From positions 1-44,095 of the forward strand of contig DVFS01000016.1 of assembly GCA_018713115.1 (NCBI GenBank): DNA of 44,095 nt, in the 5' to 3' direction. A program made the translations under genes and the position numbers. The notes under the pieces were generated by a model. It was not told the DNA's origin. It did no database searches and saw only the letters and a list, made by a program, of their open reading frames with translations. Source of the DNA: Candidatus Galligastranaerophilus faecipullorum (GTDB taxonomy: Bacteria; Cyanobacteriota; Vampirovibrionia; Gastranaerophilales; Gastranaerophilaceae). Position 1 is the first letter of the stretch; every line of letters begins with the position of its first letter. Of this stretch, positions 4,942 through 14,499 are shown one piece after another.

Positions 4942-7107
4942 TTACAGGCTGTTCAATTGTTCAAGCGCTCTTTTTTCGGCTTTATCGGCTTTTAAAATTG
5001 CGTTATTGACCTCCGGGTCAAGCTCCTGACCTTTACCGTCTGTTGTTTTTCCTATTGTGCACTCGGAAGAAGGAATATAAGTGCGCTCGGGCTCAAGAGA
5101 GTCGTTCTGTGTTTGTGTTTCTCCTGTTTCACCTGTTTCTTCTTTGTCTTTTTTACCTAAGCCGAATAAATCCATTTGACTTTTGGAATCTTTGTTATCT
5201 ACTGCGCCAAGCGCGCTTTGTACGGGAATATTTTGCGCAGCAGGCATATTTGCTGTGCTTGCGCCTGTATTTTGCGCCTGTGCGGGCGCCTGCGTATTTT
5301 GGGTTTGTGTTGTATTTGCTGCATGCGTGGGTTGTTTAATGTATTTTGAATTTATAATTCCGTTATTTTGATTCTTTGTAATGTCTTCAGGTTTTATTTC
5401 TCCGTTTAGAAGCTGTGCAAACATTTGCGGGTTATTTAAGAGGGTATTTAAAAGCTCCGGGTTTGCTTCCATTTGCTTAATAAGTTCGGGGTTATTAAGC
5501 AGTTTTTGCCTGAATTCTTCTTCGGTCATATTCAGTGCAGGGTTTTTGCCGCTGTCTGTTTCTTGTGTTTTTGTTTCTTCTTTTTCTTCGTCAAGTACTG
5601 ATTTTGAGGGTCTGCCGAAAATAAAATGTGAAATCTTTGTAACCCCTTTTGCAATAAGCGGGCCTACAACCATCATGCCTATGCCTAATCTCAACACGGT
5701 GCCAAGACCCGGGCCTTTAATTTTATTTGTAATATTTTTAACTTTGTTAAAGACAGATGTGCCAAGCGACTTATCGGCTTTGTCTATAAACGGTTTGACC
5801 GTTTCTGCGTCAAGTCCGGTTGAGAAGAATTTACCAATCGCCTTAAGAGGTTTGTGGTACCATTTTGAATCACCGTTCAGAAATTTTTTAATATTTTTAA
5901 CTTCTTTTGTGTAGTCAATTCTTGAAATTGTGCCTTCTGCAACCTGTTTGTTGAGATTCTTTATCATATCCCGGTATTTGGTGACATTTTGTGTTTGTTC
6001 GGCTAAATCTTTTGCTCCGCCTATACCTATGTACTTTAAGCCTCCTACCGTATGTGAAGCTTTTACCTGAAGCGGAAGCGAGAGGAAGTATCCGAAATCA
6101 TTTGCAATGTTTTCGGTAAATGTTGAAAGTTTTTCGCCCTCCGGTGCATCCATTGCTTTTTTTATGGCCTGAGCGAAGATTGACGCCTGAATGACAATCA
6201 AAAGTTTTCCGCCGGCACCGCCGTTTGTAAGACCTTCCAGTATTTTCATAGCTTGTTTGGGAGCGGATTTGCCCAGTTTTGTGGCCTGTTTTGAAAGGGC
6301 GCTGTCGCTTAAAACGGCATTTAATTTGTTTGCCATTTCCTTAAATGACCCTTTTCTTTTAAGGAAAGGAATATTGGGAATTCTCAGATTAAAACTTTTG
6401 TTTGTAAAAGGAATTTTCGGATGAGCACTAACAAGGTTGTCTACCGAAACTTTTATGTCGCTTTCGCTTAACTTTTGAACAAGGCGTTTGATTGGTTCGG
6501 TATTTTGTTCGCAGTTTTTAAACAGGTCGTCAATATAATTGAGTGCTTCCTGTCCGGTTTTTAAATCGGGGTTTAAATCTTTAACAAGGTTTAAAATATC
6601 ATCTCCGTGGCCGTTTTTTAAATGATAGCCGAGCATGGAGCTGACATCGGACATAACATAGCCCGTAATGCCGCGCGCCTGGCTTACCGCAAGAGAATTC
6701 TGCGGATTTGTCGGGGTTTTAAGGCTTCTTAAAATTTTTGATTTATTAAAAAGGTTGTCAATGCCTTTTTTTATTTTGCCGCTGTCCTTGTTTTTAAAAT
6801 GTTTCAGGGCAAAATTATCAAATCTTTGGCCGAGTTTGCCAAGCCAGCTGTTTTCCCAGCCGGTATTGAGTTTATTGTTTAAAAACTGGCACCCCTGTGC
6901 AAAGGCAAGCCAGATGGCTCCGGTAAGGCCTAAGGTAAGCGGATCCATATTTGCGTCTTTTACCGCCTTTACGGCCGTATTATCGTTTACCGTTTCCCTA
7001 ACGTCAAAGTTCTGCACGTTTTGCGGTAATTTTTCATTTACCCTCTGGGGCACAACGTCTTTTACCGCTCCGTAATTCATCTGGTTTTGATAATTATTTG
7101 TTATCAT
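4942..7107 (-). CDS. 721-residue Ala/Asn/Gln-rich protein of lineage-specific type, unknown function
   Basis: The start is ATG 7107 (MITNNYQNQMNYGAVK), with AAAGG about 7 nt upstream; the frame extends to 7197 but that part is out of character. Features in order: a polar tag ending in NYG; a hydrophobic stretch LTLGLTGAIWLAFAQG near residues 55-72; a long Lys/Asn/Leu-rich helical region; a Gly-rich hydrophobic segment near residues 470-500 (LGTVLRLGIGMMVVGPLIAKG); an acidic linker; a block with repeated NPELI / NPELL / NPQMF helices recalling STI1-type repeats; and a low-complexity Gln/Ala/Thr/Asn tail. The short tag with an aromatic-Gly end is, from memory, common in Gastranaerophilales proteins of unknown role. 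No enzyme motif is seen. It may be a membrane-associated or cell-surface structural protein (weak inference). Confidence 0.65.
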   Translation of the reverse strand: MITNNYQNQMNYGAVKDVVPQRVNEKLPQNVQNFDVRETVNDNTAVKAVKDANMDPLTLGLTGAIWLAFAQGCQFLNNKLNTGWENSWLGKLGQRFDNFALKHFKNKDSGKIKKGIDNLFNKSKILRSLKTPTNPQNSLAVSQARGITGYVMSDVSSMLGYHLKNGHGDDILNLVKDLNPDLKTGQEALNYIDDLFKNCEQNTEPIKRLVQKLSESDIKVSVDNLVSAHPKIPFTNKSFNLRIPNIPFLKRKGSFKEMANKLNAVLSDSALSKQATKLGKSAPKQAMKILEGLTNGGAGGKLLIVIQASIFAQAIKKAMDAPEGEKLSTFTENIANDFGYFLSLPLQVKASHTVGGLKYIGIGGAKDLAEQTQNVTKYRDMIKNLNKQVAEGTISRIDYTKEVKNIKKFLNGDSKWYHKPLKAIGKFFSTGLDAETVKPFIDKADKSLGTSVFNKVKNITNKIKGPGLGTVLRLGIGMMVVGPLIAKGVTKISHFIFGRPSKSVLDEEKEETKTQETDSGKNPALNMTEEEFRQKLLNNPELIKQMEANPELLNTLLNNPQMFAQLLNGEIKPEDITKNQNNGIINSKYIKQPTHAANTTQTQNTQAPAQAQNTGASTANMPAAQNIPVQSALGAVDNKDSKSQMDLFGLGKKDKEETGETGETQTQNDSLEPERTYIPSSECTIGKTTDGKGQELDPEVNNAILKADKAEKRALEQLNSL

Positions 7108-7216
7108 AATAAGGCCTTTGTTGTTATATATAAAATAAAAACATGTAAGATACAAAAGTTGCCGAAATGTTAAAAAAATCCGTAACATATCAGGCAATGT
7201 TTATAAAAATCGTGTA

Positions 7217-7225
7217 TGATATAAT
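7217..7225 (+). promoter_or_regulatory. Extended -10 promoter for etfBA
   Basis: TGATATAAT (7217-7225) is a perfect extended -10. The -35 region is weak, as is common with extended -10 promoters. The same nine bases occur before the pyrophosphatase gene (11826-11834). Confidence 0.6.
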
Positions 7226-7254
7226 CTGTAAAAAATGTTGGAGCTTTGATAACA

Positions 7255-8040
7255 TTGCATATTGTACTTTGCATAAAACAGGTGCCCGATACCAATAATG
7301 TAAGATGGAGCAAGGAAAATAACCTCTTAAGAGAAGGTATGATTTCTATTTTGAACCCCTGTGACAGGCAGGCGATTGAAACTGCTTTAAATATAAAGAA
7401 AAATTTTAAAAACGCTAAAATAACGGTATTTTCAATGGGGCCCAAACAGGCAAAAAGTGTCCTTGAGTATGCCCTTGCGCGCGGGTGCGATGAGGCGGTG
7501 CTTCTCTGCGACCGAGCATTTGCAGGCTCTGACACCCTCTGCACGGGAAGGATATTATCGCGCGCCATAGAAAAATTTGCCCCCGATTTTAATTTAATAA
7601 TCTGCGGTCAGTATGCGCTTGACGGGGACACGGCGCAGAGCGGGCCTGCAATTGCAGGGTTTTTAAATATTCCCGTGGTTTCGCGCGTATGCGCCGTTAT
7701 AAATTCCGACACCAAAATATCTATTTTAAAACAGGATATGCCCGAAGGCATAAATATAGTTGAAGTCGAAAATCCTTGTGTAATATGCACCCTTGAAGGA
7801 AACAGCGAAACAGAACCGCTGCGTGTAAAAGATTATGTAAGGGCGCAGGATATAGGAATAAAAGAATACGGTATTGATGATTTGGGCTTAAATCGTAATG
7901 ACACGGGCATTTTAGGCTCCCCGACCTATGTGTCAAAGGCATTTCGCAAAAAGCATGACAGGGTGCCCGTGCAAGTAAGCGAAGATGTTTGCGGTTTTTT
8001 ATGCAACATCATAAAAACGGAGGGCGCAAATGGAGAATAA
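7255..8040 (+). CDS. etfB: Electron transfer flavoprotein, beta subunit
   Basis: Starting at TTG 7255 gives (M)HIVLCIKQVPDT, which matches the canonical N-terminus of EtfB. An earlier TTG at 7246 is only 2 nt from GGAG (7240-7243), while 7255 is about 11 nt from it. The 262-residue protein has the family's RxGxxxxLNPxD-like segment (REGMISILNPCDRQAIE), the AMP/adenine-nucleotide-binding region with CDRAFAGSDTLCTGRIL and GQYALDGDTAQSGPAIA, and the C-terminal arm. EtfB pairs with EtfA to carry electrons from acyl-CoA or other flavin dehydrogenases. It overlaps etfA by 11 bp, so the two are translationally coupled. No dehydrogenase partner or bifurcating Bcd gene is in the window. Confidence 0.93.
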   Translation: MHIVLCIKQVPDTNNVRWSKENNLLREGMISILNPCDRQAIETALNIKKNFKNAKITVFSMGPKQAKSVLEYALARGCDEAVLLCDRAFAGSDTLCTGRILSRAIEKFAPDFNLIICGQYALDGDTAQSGPAIAGFLNIPVVSRVCAVINSDTKISILKQDMPEGINIVEVENPCVICTLEGNSETEPLRVKDYVRAQDIGIKEYGIDDLGLNRNDTGILGSPTYVSKAFRKKHDRVPVQVSEDVCGFLCNIIKTEGANGE

Positions 8041-9040
8041 ACAGATTTTTGTTATATGCGAGTATAATGAAGGCAAAAATACCTATAAAAATGTTTCCCT
8101 GGAGCTTCTTTGCGCTGCAGAGAGATTAAAGGAGCAGGCAAAAAATGACTTCGGGGAAGATTATACCGTCTGCGCGGTTGTTTTGGATTCGGGAATTGAC
8201 GCTGATTTCTGCATGCTTTCCAAATACGGCGCCGAAAAAATTATTTATATGAAAGACCCTCATTTTTGCAGATATAACTGCGTCTATTTTGCAGACGCAA
8301 TTATAGAAGTGATTAAAATGAAACAGCCCGAAATAGTGCTTTTTGGCGCAACAGGCACGGGAAGGGAGCTTGCCCCTTATGTTACTTCCCGCTTAAGGAC
8401 AGGTCTTACCGCTGATTGCACTGAATTGTGTCTTGTCAAAAACAAAGACACAATAAAGCTTGCCGCTACCCGTCCGACTTTCGGGGGAGTGCTTATGGCA
8501 ACTATTTTGTGTAAAAAAAATCCGCAATGTGCAACAGTAAGAGAGGGCGTGTTTAAAAAAAGAGAAACCTCCCGCCATACAAGCGATGTTGAAGAAGTAA
8601 GGTTTGACGCTTCATTTTTTGAAAAAAAATCCCCGAAAATCATTGAGCGTGCAGGCAAAGATGAAAAAGAAAATTCTCTTGCGGGCGCAAGAGTCATTCT
8701 ATGCGGCGGCAGGGGTCTTAAGACAAAAGAAAATTTTGAAAAACTGCAAAAACTGGCGCGAATGACAGGCTCTGCATGGGGGGCTTCAAGAGGCGCGGTT
8801 GACGCTCATCTTGCGCCTCAGGAGGTGCAGATAGGACAAACGGGAAAGACGGTAAGCCCCGAATTATATGTGGCATTTGGTGTTTCAGGCGCCATACACC
8901 ATATTTCAGGCATGAGTTCTTCAAAAACGGTAGTTGCAGTAAATAATGACCCTAATGCACCGATTTTTGAAAATTGCGATTATAAAATAACGGCAGATGC
9001 CATAAAAGTTCTTGATATGCTGCTTGAAAAATTCTCTTAA
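8030..9040 (+). CDS. etfA: Electron transfer flavoprotein, alpha subunit
   Basis: This 336-residue protein has a variable N-terminal domain (1-200, with [15 protein letters not shown] and [15 protein letters not shown]) and the highly conserved C-terminal FAD domain: ILCGGRGLK (about 224-232), [50 protein letters not shown] and the final Tyr-Lys-Ile-Thr-Ala-Asp segment. The order and spacing match EtfA/FixB. ATG 8030 overlaps the end of etfB; GGAG/GGGCG just upstream serves as ribosome site. The 3' end overlaps the convergent dnaJ-like gene by 4 bp, with no terminator visible. The cysteine-rich or ferredoxin insert of bifurcating forms is not present. Confidence 0.94.
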   Translation: MENKQIFVICEYNEGKNTYKNVSLELLCAAERLKEQAKNDFGEDYTVCAVVLDSGIDADFCMLSKYGAEKIIYMKDPHFCRYNCVYFADAIIEVIKMKQPEIVLFGATGTGRELAPYVTSRLRTGLTADCTELCLVKNKDTIKLAATRPTFGGVLMATILCKKNPQCATVREGVFKKRETSRHTSDVEEVRFDASFFEKKSPKIIERAGKDEKENSLAGARVILCGGRGLKTKENFEKLQKLARMTGSAWGASRGAVDAHLAPQEVQIGQTGKTVSPELYVAFGVSGAIHHISGMSSSKTVVAVNNDPNAPIFENCDYKITADAIKVLDMLLEKFS

Positions 9041-10113
9041 CTGCCCAGCTGTGACAATTTTTCATACAGTTCAAGCATTTGCGGAGTTATTTCTTTTGGG
9101 AGGATAATTTTAACCTTTACATTCAGGTTGCCTGAAGTTCCGTCTTTTTTTGGAAGACCGAGATTTTTTAGCCTTAAAACTTTCCCGCCGCTTGTGTTTT
9201 TGGGTATTGTGATTGTTATCTTGCCCTCGGGTACGGTTATTTCTTTTTTTGTACCCAAGACTGCTTGTGAGGGCAGGATTTCTACGTCTTTTTCAAGGTC
9301 GTCGCCCGATATTTTGTAATTCGGGTCTTTTATTTTAACCGTTAAATATAAATCGCCCCTGTTCCCGTATTCATCTGACTTACCTTCGTTTTTAAGGCGG
9401 ATTTTCTGCCCTTCTTTAACGAACTTTGGAATTTTAACGGAGAGATTTTTTGTGATTTTTTCAAGCCCTGTCCCCGAACAATGAGAACAGAAAGTGCCGT
9501 TTGATTGCCCGCGGCAGTATCTGCAAGGTTCAAAGTCAACGATTGAAACGCTTTTTGTCGGGGCTTTAATAAGGTCATTTACGTTTAAAATTAAATCTTT
9601 TGTGATATCAAGGTTTTGAGCGCTGTTTTGAGCTTTTTGTTTTGCTCTTGAAGAGGTGTTTGCGCCTCTGTTTGCGGCGTTCGAGTAAAATTGTGAAAAA
9701 TCCTGTGTGCCTCCCTGGCCGAAATTAAATTCGCGAAAACCTGAACCTGCACCCCTGCCGCTCATAAGGTCGCCAAAAATTGCGCTGAAAAAGTCCGAAA
9801 ATCCCCCTTGAGAGAAGTTTGAACTTCCGCCCTGTGAAAAATTGGAAAAGTTAAAGCCTTCAAACCCCGGCGGCGGCGTAAAGTCTGCACCCTGCTGCCA
9901 GTTTGAGCCCAGCTGGTCATATCTGGCGCGTTTATCAGGGTCGCCTAAGACTTCATATGCTTCATTTATATCTTTGAATTTTTCTGCCGCCCCCTTTTCC
10001 TTGTTAACATCGGGGTGGTATTTGCGCGCAAGCTTTCTGTAGGCAGATTTTATGTTTGCCTGTGTTTCGTTTCGCGATACGCCTAAAATTTCATAATAAT
10101 CTTTGTATTTCAT
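9037..10113 (-). CDS. DnaJ-family co-chaperone with a two-motif zinc region
   Basis: This is a 358-residue protein. The J domain is residues 1-68 with HPD at 33-35, followed by a long Gly/Phe/Ser/Asn-rich linker (75-155). The middle region has only two CxxC motifs (Cys197/Cys200 in CRYCRG and Cys209/Cys212 in CSHCSGTG) instead of the four CxxCxGxG motifs of standard DnaJ. Two C-terminal beta-domains follow (about 216-345, with [11 protein letters not shown] and [13 protein letters not shown]). It is intermediate between DnaJ (eight Cys) and CbpA (none) and could bind one zinc. No dnaK or grpE is adjacent, so this is probably an accessory J-protein. Its start has no Shine-Dalgarno site; TATAAT lies 3 nt before the ATG and an overlapping TAATAT 6 nt before it. 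Confidence 0.87.
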   Translation of the reverse strand: MKYKDYYEILGVSRNETQANIKSAYRKLARKYHPDVNKEKGAAEKFKDINEAYEVLGDPDKRARYDQLGSNWQQGADFTPPPGFEGFNFSNFSQGGSSNFSQGGFSDFFSAIFGDLMSGRGAGSGFREFNFGQGGTQDFSQFYSNAANRGANTSSRAKQKAQNSAQNLDITKDLILNVNDLIKAPTKSVSIVDFEPCRYCRGQSNGTFCSHCSGTGLEKITKNLSVKIPKFVKEGQKIRLKNEGKSDEYGNRGDLYLTVKIKDPNYKISGDDLEKDVEILPSQAVLGTKKEITVPEGKITITIPKNTSGGKVLRLKNLGLPKKDGTSGNLNVKVKIILPKEITPQMLELYEKLSQLGS

Positions 10114-10164
10114 ATTATTATATTAATATTTAAATTAAAAAAGTCTTTAGAAATTAATGTTAAT

Positions 10165-10998
10165 TTAATATTTTTTGACTCTTTTTCCATCCACCTCATG
10201 CACGTTCTCTATGGCAATAAATGCTTCGGGGTCGATAGAGTTTACTATGTCTTTTAATTTTGTAAGTTCAATTCTCGGAACAACACAGTAGAGCATTTTC
10301 TTTTTCTGATGGGAATAGCCGCCCTGAGCGTCAATGTATGTGACGCTTTTATCAAGCTGTGAGATAATATTACTGCCTATTTCAAGGTTTTTATCGGATA
10401 CTATAAATATGGATTTTGCTTCGTTTAAGCCCTGAAGCACCACATCAATTACTCTTGAGGCGCTAAAGTATGTAAGAGTGGAATACATTGCCTTATCCCA
10501 GCCGTAAATAAATCCCGCACAGGTGTAGATAAAAACATTTAAAAACATTATTATCCCGCCGACCGATACGGGAAATTTTTTGGTTAGTGTTATGGCAAGA
10601 ATCTCCGTGCCGTCAAGAGAACCGTTATTTTTAAGTACAAGTCCTACGCCCGCGCCTAAAATCATGCCGCCAAAAACTGCGACCAGAAGTCCGTCATGCG
10701 TGATTATGCCGATTTTCCCGCCCACAAGTCCCACAAAGAGCGAAAACATTGTTACCGCATAAAATGTCTGTAATATGAACATTTTGCCGTAAAGTTTAAA
10801 GGCAAGCAGTATAAAAGGCACATTTAATACAAAAATTAAAAGCCCGAGGTTTATTTTGGTAATATAACTTACCATCATTGAAATGCCGATTATGCCGCCG
10901 TCAATAATCTGGTTGGGCACCAAAAACCCTTCAATTGCAAATGCGGCAAGAAATGCTCCCAATGTGAGAAGAAGTATTTTTACAATAAATCTCTTCAT
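10165..10998 (-). CDS. YitT-family membrane protein (DUF161 + DUF2179)
   Basis: This 277-residue protein starts at ATG 10998. The first two thirds contain five or six hydrophobic helices with the family's IEGFLVPNQIIDGGIIGISM segment (about 23-42) and VLKNNGSLDGTEILA (about 120-134). The C-terminal 90 residues form the soluble DUF2179 domain (SKSIFIVSDKN, VTYIDAQGGYSHQKKKMLYCVV, INSIDPEAFIAIENVHEV). YitT proteins are widespread in Firmicutes and gut bacteria and are presumed transporters; the substrate is not established. It is divergent from the solute-binding lipoprotein at 11023 with only 24 bp between the starts, so their promoters overlap. TATCAT lies 7 nt before its ATG and there is no clear Shine-Dalgarno site. 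Confidence 0.9.
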   Translation of the reverse strand: MKRFIVKILLLTLGAFLAAFAIEGFLVPNQIIDGGIIGISMMVSYITKINLGLLIFVLNVPFILLAFKLYGKMFILQTFYAVTMFSLFVGLVGGKIGIITHDGLLVAVFGGMILGAGVGLVLKNNGSLDGTEILAITLTKKFPVSVGGIIMFLNVFIYTCAGFIYGWDKAMYSTLTYFSASRVIDVVLQGLNEAKSIFIVSDKNLEIGSNIISQLDKSVTYIDAQGGYSHQKKKMLYCVVPRIELTKLKDIVNSIDPEAFIAIENVHEVDGKRVKKY

Positions 10999-11022
10999 AA
11001 AATTTATGATACAATATCCGTA

Positions 11023-11817
11023 ATGAAAAATCTATTTTTAATTTTTATATCCGCATCCGTTTTGTTTTTTGTTCTTGCAGGCTGCACTTTGAACAGGCCG
11101 AAACAAAATGCGCTTTCACATGCAAGACTTATGAATAAAATAACCGTTGGCGTAAAAAATGACTCCAAACCGTTTGGTTTTATTGATGAAAACGGCGAGC
11201 CCGCGGGTTTTGATGTCGATGTTGCCCGCGAGATTGCAAGACAGATTCTGGGTGATGAGAATGCGGTTGAATTTGTTTTTGTAACTCCGCAGAGCAGAAT
11301 TTCGGATTTGAATTCAAAAAAAGCGGATATGGTTATAGCGGCAATGAGTATAACTCCTGCGCGCAGCGGCGTTGTGAGTTTTTCCGCGCCTTATTATGAG
11401 GCGGGGCAGGCGATTATGGTAAAAAGCGGCTCGGATATTGCCTCGCTTAATGATTTAAACGGTGCAAATGTCGGCTTTGTGCTCGGTACAACCGGAGAGA
11501 GGACAATAAGACACCTTGCTCCCGCAGCGAGTTTAAGGGCGGCAAAGACTTATCCGGAGATTTTTAACCTGCTTAAAAATAATGAAATAGAGGCAATTCT
11601 GGCGGATGACAGTATGTTATACGGGCTTGTAAGCGAGAACATCGGTTATAAAATTCTTCCCAAAAGATATACAAAAGAGTACTATGCCGTGGCGCTCAGG
11701 CGCACACCGGAGAGCGAAGAGCTCAGGGAGGCGGTGAATGCTGCAATTAATGTTATGTCGCAGAGGGGAATACTGAATAAAATCAAAAGCAAATGGATAC
11801 CTCCCTTACATTCTTGA
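11023..11817 (+). CDS. Amino-acid-type ABC transporter substrate-binding lipoprotein
   Basis: This 264-residue protein has a lipoprotein signal with lipobox L-A-G-C (Cys21), so it should be anchored to a membrane by lipid. The mature part is a family 3 solute-binding protein: ITVGVKNDSKPFGFIDENGEPAGFDVDVAREIAR (shown in parts: GVKNDSKPFGF and GFDVDVAREIA), the AAMSITPARSGVVSFSAPYY hinge motif, and the GANVGFVLGTTGE and AILADDSMLYG segments. This family binds polar amino acids or related small ligands. The specific ligand cannot be read. No permease or ATPase gene is beside it, so the rest of the transporter must be elsewhere. TACAAT ends 7 nt before the ATG and no Shine-Dalgarno site is seen. 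Confidence 0.88.
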   Translation: MKNLFLIFISASVLFFVLAGCTLNRPKQNALSHARLMNKITVGVKNDSKPFGFIDENGEPAGFDVDVAREIARQILGDENAVEFVFVTPQSRISDLNSKKADMVIAAMSITPARSGVVSFSAPYYEAGQAIMVKSGSDIASLNDLNGANVGFVLGTTGERTIRHLAPAASLRAAKTYPEIFNLLKNNEIEAILADDSMLYGLVSENIGYKILPKRYTKEYYAVALRRTPESEELREAVNAAINVMSQRGILNKIKSKWIPPLHS

Positions 11818-11825
11818 TATAAATA

Positions 11826-11834
11826 TGATATAAT
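11826..11834 (+). promoter_or_regulatory. Extended -10 promoter for the pyrophosphatase gene
   Basis: TGATATAAT at 11826-11834 is the same extended -10 as before etfBA, with CTTACA about 18 bp upstream as a weak -35. The leader is about 30 nt and holds AGGAAG before ATG 11870. Confidence 0.6.
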
Positions 11835-11869
11835 TCTCCTCGGATAGGAAAAGATAGGAAGAATTAAAG

Positions 11870-13987
11870 ATGGAAAAACTTTCTTTCAAGAGCTGTGCGC
11901 TTAAAACACTTTTCTGGGTTGTTTTTGCCGCGGCTTTTTATTTGTGCTTTTTTAAGCTGTTTTTTATGGACACGGCAAGTGCTTCATCTCTGTGGATAGG
12001 TGCTGCGGCAGGTGTCCTTGCACTTTTGTTTGCAATGCTTAAGATATACACCATTGCGCGTGAAAGCTCGGGCGATGATGATATGAGAAGGATAGCGGGG
12101 CACATTTTTAAGGGCGCTATGGCCTTTTTAAAAAGAGAGTATAAAATTCTTTTCTGGTTTGTTCTTCTTGTTTTTGCCCTTTTGTATCATTACATTGACC
12201 TTGAAACCGCTGTCTGCTTTGTCTGCGGTGCATTTTGTTCGGCAACTGCCGGCTTTGTAGGAATGTTTGTATCAACAAAAGCAAACTCCAGAACGGCGCA
12301 GGCCGCCAAGGGTTCTTTAAATAAAGCATTTAAAATAGCTTTTTCGGGAGGCGCGGTTATGGGTCTTACGGTTGTAGGGCTCGGGCTTTTTGGTCTTTCG
12401 GTTTTGTATTTGATTTATAAAGACCCCGCGATAATAAACGGTTTCGGTCTGGGTGCAAGCTCTATTGCCCTTTTTGCGCGTGTAGGCGGCGGTATTTATA
12501 CCAAAGCCGCCGATGTCGGTGCTGACCTTGTGGGTAAGGTCGAGGCGGGAATACCCGAGGATGACCACAGGAATCCTGCGGTTATTGCTGACAATGTGGG
12601 CGATAACGTGGGTGATGTTGCAGGCATGGGCGCGGATTTATTTGAATCCTATGTAGGTTCAATAATTGCCGCTATTACACTCGGTGCAATTTGTCTTAAT
12701 CTCCGCGGCGCGTTTTTGCCTGTCCTTATTGCCGCTGCAGGCATTTTTGCTTCAATTATTGCAATTAACTTTGTAAGAACGCGCGGGGACTCTGACCCTA
12801 TGGCTGCGCTTCAGAGAGGCACGGTTGTTGCAATGGGGCTTTTAATTGTAGCTTCATATTTAATTGTTAAATTTTTCCTGCCTGATTTTATGGGAATTTT
12901 CTGGGCGGTTATAACAGGTATTATAACAGGCTCTATAATAGGTTTTTTAACTGAATACTATACATCATACGAACACAACCCGACAAAATCAATAGCCGAG
13001 GCTACAAAAACAGGCCCTGCAACAACGATTATCGCGGGTCTTGGCGTCGGCATGATATCAACATTTTTACCGCTTGTTTTAATTTGTGCCGCAGTTATTG
13101 TTTCTTTTGTAATATCAGGCGGTTTAAACTCATATACACTGGGTATTTACGGTGTTTCAATGGCAGCTGTCGGCATGCTTGCGGTTGTCGGTATGATTGT
13201 GGCGGTTGACGCTTACGGTCCGATTTCGGATAACGCAGGCGGGATTGCCCAGATGGCAAATCTTGAAGGAGAAGTACGCGAAAGAACGGATAAGCTGGAT
13301 TCTGTCGGAAATACGACAGCCGCCATCGGCAAAGGCTTTGCGATAGGCTCCGCAGCACTTACCGCTATTGCTCTTTTGAGCGCTTTTGCAACCGTTGTGG
13401 AGCTTGACAGGGTTGATATTCTTAATCCCTTTGTAAACTCGGGGCTTCTTTTCGGCGCTATGCTTCCTTTCCTTTTCTGTGCGCTTACCATGGGTGCCGT
13501 AGGACGCGCGGCGCAGAAAATGGTTGATGAGGTAAGGCGTCAGTTCAGAGAACTTAAGGGTATTATGGAAGGTAAATGCGAGCCCCAGTACGCTAAATGT
13601 GTTGATATTTCGGCAAGAAGCGCAATTTATGAGATGTTTTTACCCGGTATTATTGCAATTGCCGCCCCGCTTGCCGTGGGATTAGGCGTTGCGGCTTTTA
13701 CCGATAAAGCATCAGGCGCGCAGGCTCTTGCAGGTATGCTTATGGGTGCTATAGCCTCGGGTGTATGTCTTGCAATTATGATGGCAAACTCGGGCGGCGC
13801 ATGGGATAATGCTAAAAAATACATTGAGAGCGGACACTATGGCGGCAAGGGTTCAAGCGAACATGCCGCAGCTGTTGTGGGTGATACCGTGGGCGATCCT
13901 TTTAAGGATACATCGGGTCCTTCGCTCAATATTTTAATTAAACTAATGTCTATAGTAGCTCTGGTCTGTGCGACATTGTTTATTTAG
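11870..13987 (+). CDS. hppA: Membrane ion-pumping pyrophosphatase, K+-dependent type
   Basis: This 705-residue protein has about 16 membrane segments. The pyrophosphate site is plain: [18 protein letters not shown] (215-232) and [18 protein letters not shown] (235-252), with a matching Asp/Lys-rich set near the C-terminus ([17 protein letters not shown]). The stretch [17 protein letters not shown] (from residue 480) has Ala at the position that is Lys in K+-independent enzymes and Gly three residues later, so this is the K+-dependent class. It hydrolyses PPi and pumps H+ or Na+; I cannot decide the ion. The start is ATG 11870 behind AGGAAG. It recovers energy from biosynthetic PPi and fits an anaerobic, energy-limited cell. 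Confidence 0.95.
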   Translation: MEKLSFKSCALKTLFWVVFAAAFYLCFFKLFFMDTASASSLWIGAAAGVLALLFAMLKIYTIARESSGDDDMRRIAGHIFKGAMAFLKREYKILFWFVLLVFALLYHYIDLETAVCFVCGAFCSATAGFVGMFVSTKANSRTAQAAKGSLNKAFKIAFSGGAVMGLTVVGLGLFGLSVLYLIYKDPAIINGFGLGASSIALFARVGGGIYTKAADVGADLVGKVEAGIPEDDHRNPAVIADNVGDNVGDVAGMGADLFESYVGSIIAAITLGAICLNLRGAFLPVLIAAAGIFASIIAINFVRTRGDSDPMAALQRGTVVAMGLLIVASYLIVKFFLPDFMGIFWAVITGIITGSIIGFLTEYYTSYEHNPTKSIAEATKTGPATTIIAGLGVGMISTFLPLVLICAAVIVSFVISGGLNSYTLGIYGVSMAAVGMLAVVGMIVAVDAYGPISDNAGGIAQMANLEGEVRERTDKLDSVGNTTAAIGKGFAIGSAALTAIALLSAFATVVELDRVDILNPFVNSGLLFGAMLPFLFCALTMGAVGRAAQKMVDEVRRQFRELKGIMEGKCEPQYAKCVDISARSAIYEMFLPGIIAIAAPLAVGLGVAAFTDKASGAQALAGMLMGAIASGVCLAIMMANSGGAWDNAKKYIESGHYGGKGSSEHAAAVVGDTVGDPFKDTSGPSLNILIKLMSIVALVCATLFI

Positions 13988-14004
13988 TTAATTAAAGTTA
14001 TAAT
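13976..14004 (+). promoter_or_regulatory. Promoter for yjbQ overlapping the end of hppA
   Basis: TTGTTT (13976-13981), exactly 17 bp, then TATAAT (13999-14004). The -35 lies within the last codons of hppA. It gives yjbQ its own transcript beginning near 14011. Confidence 0.6.
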
Positions 14005-14017
14005 AGTTAAAAATGCT

Positions 14018-14050
14018 AAACACGCTTCAAAATTTAAAAGAGGCGTGTTT
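14018..14050 (+). promoter_or_regulatory. 11-bp hairpin in the yjbQ leader
   Basis: AAACACGCTTC (14018-14028) pairs with GAGGCGTGTTT (14040-14050) through 11 pairs including one G-T, with an AT-rich 11-base loop. It lacks a true T tract. It lies between the promoter and the GGGGGAAA ribosome site (14059 onward), so it is either a terminator for hppA read-through or a 5' structural element protecting or regulating yjbQ mRNA. Confidence 0.55.
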
Positions 14051-14068
14051 GGTATTTAGGGGGAAATT

Positions 14069-14485
14069 ATGAGCGTTAGAAACGAAAAATTTTTACTCAC
14101 GACGCGGGGTTTTAACGATATTATTGATATTACGCGAAAAGTCAGTGACATTGTACGCACAGGCGGCGAGAAAAATGCAGTTGTGCATATTTATTCCCCC
14201 GGATCAACCGTTTGTGTTACGACGCTTGAATACGAGCCGGGTCTTGTAAAAGACCTGCCTGATGCGCTTGAAAATATCGCACCCGTGAATAAGGTTTATG
14301 AACACGATAAGCAGTGGCATGACGGCAACGGCTATGCGCATATAAGGGCTTCTATGATAGGTAATTCAATCACTGTGCCCCTTGCGGCGGGAGAGCTTGA
14401 ACTGGGGAGATGGCAGCAGATTGTACTTATAGATTTTGATAATAAGCCGCGCACAAGAAGCGTTATTGTACAGATTTTATCTTAA
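14069..14485 (+). CDS. YjbQ/UPF0047 family protein
   Basis: This is a 138-residue protein, the usual length for the family. The conserved core is visible: GGEKNAVVHIYSPGSTV, TTLEYEPGLVKDL, the metal-site-like HDGNGYAHIRASMIGNSITVP (shown in parts: NGYAHIRA and GNSITVP) and the closing GRWQQIVLIDFDNKPRTR. YjbQ proteins are trimeric, bind a metal through His residues and show a side activity as thiamine-phosphate synthase in E. coli; the true role is uncertain. ATG 14069 is behind GGGGGAAA. It is 14 bp upstream of the M24 peptidase gene and probably co-transcribed with it. Confidence 0.9.
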   Translation: MSVRNEKFLLTTRGFNDIIDITRKVSDIVRTGGEKNAVVHIYSPGSTVCVTTLEYEPGLVKDLPDALENIAPVNKVYEHDKQWHDGNGYAHIRASMIGNSITVPLAAGELELGRWQQIVLIDFDNKPRTRSVIVQILS

Positions 14486-14499
14486 ATAAGGAGCGGAAT

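Noticed and set aside
7108-7197. N-terminal extension of the 721-residue protein.
   Set aside because: A hydrophobic stretch without a ribosome site. ATG 7107 has AAAGG and the tag expected for such proteins.
8377-8697. Antisense open frames of 60-140 codons over etfA, nrdJ, tadB, cpaF and others.
   Set aside because: They mirror codon use of real genes on the other strand, have no ribosome site and no recognisable domain.
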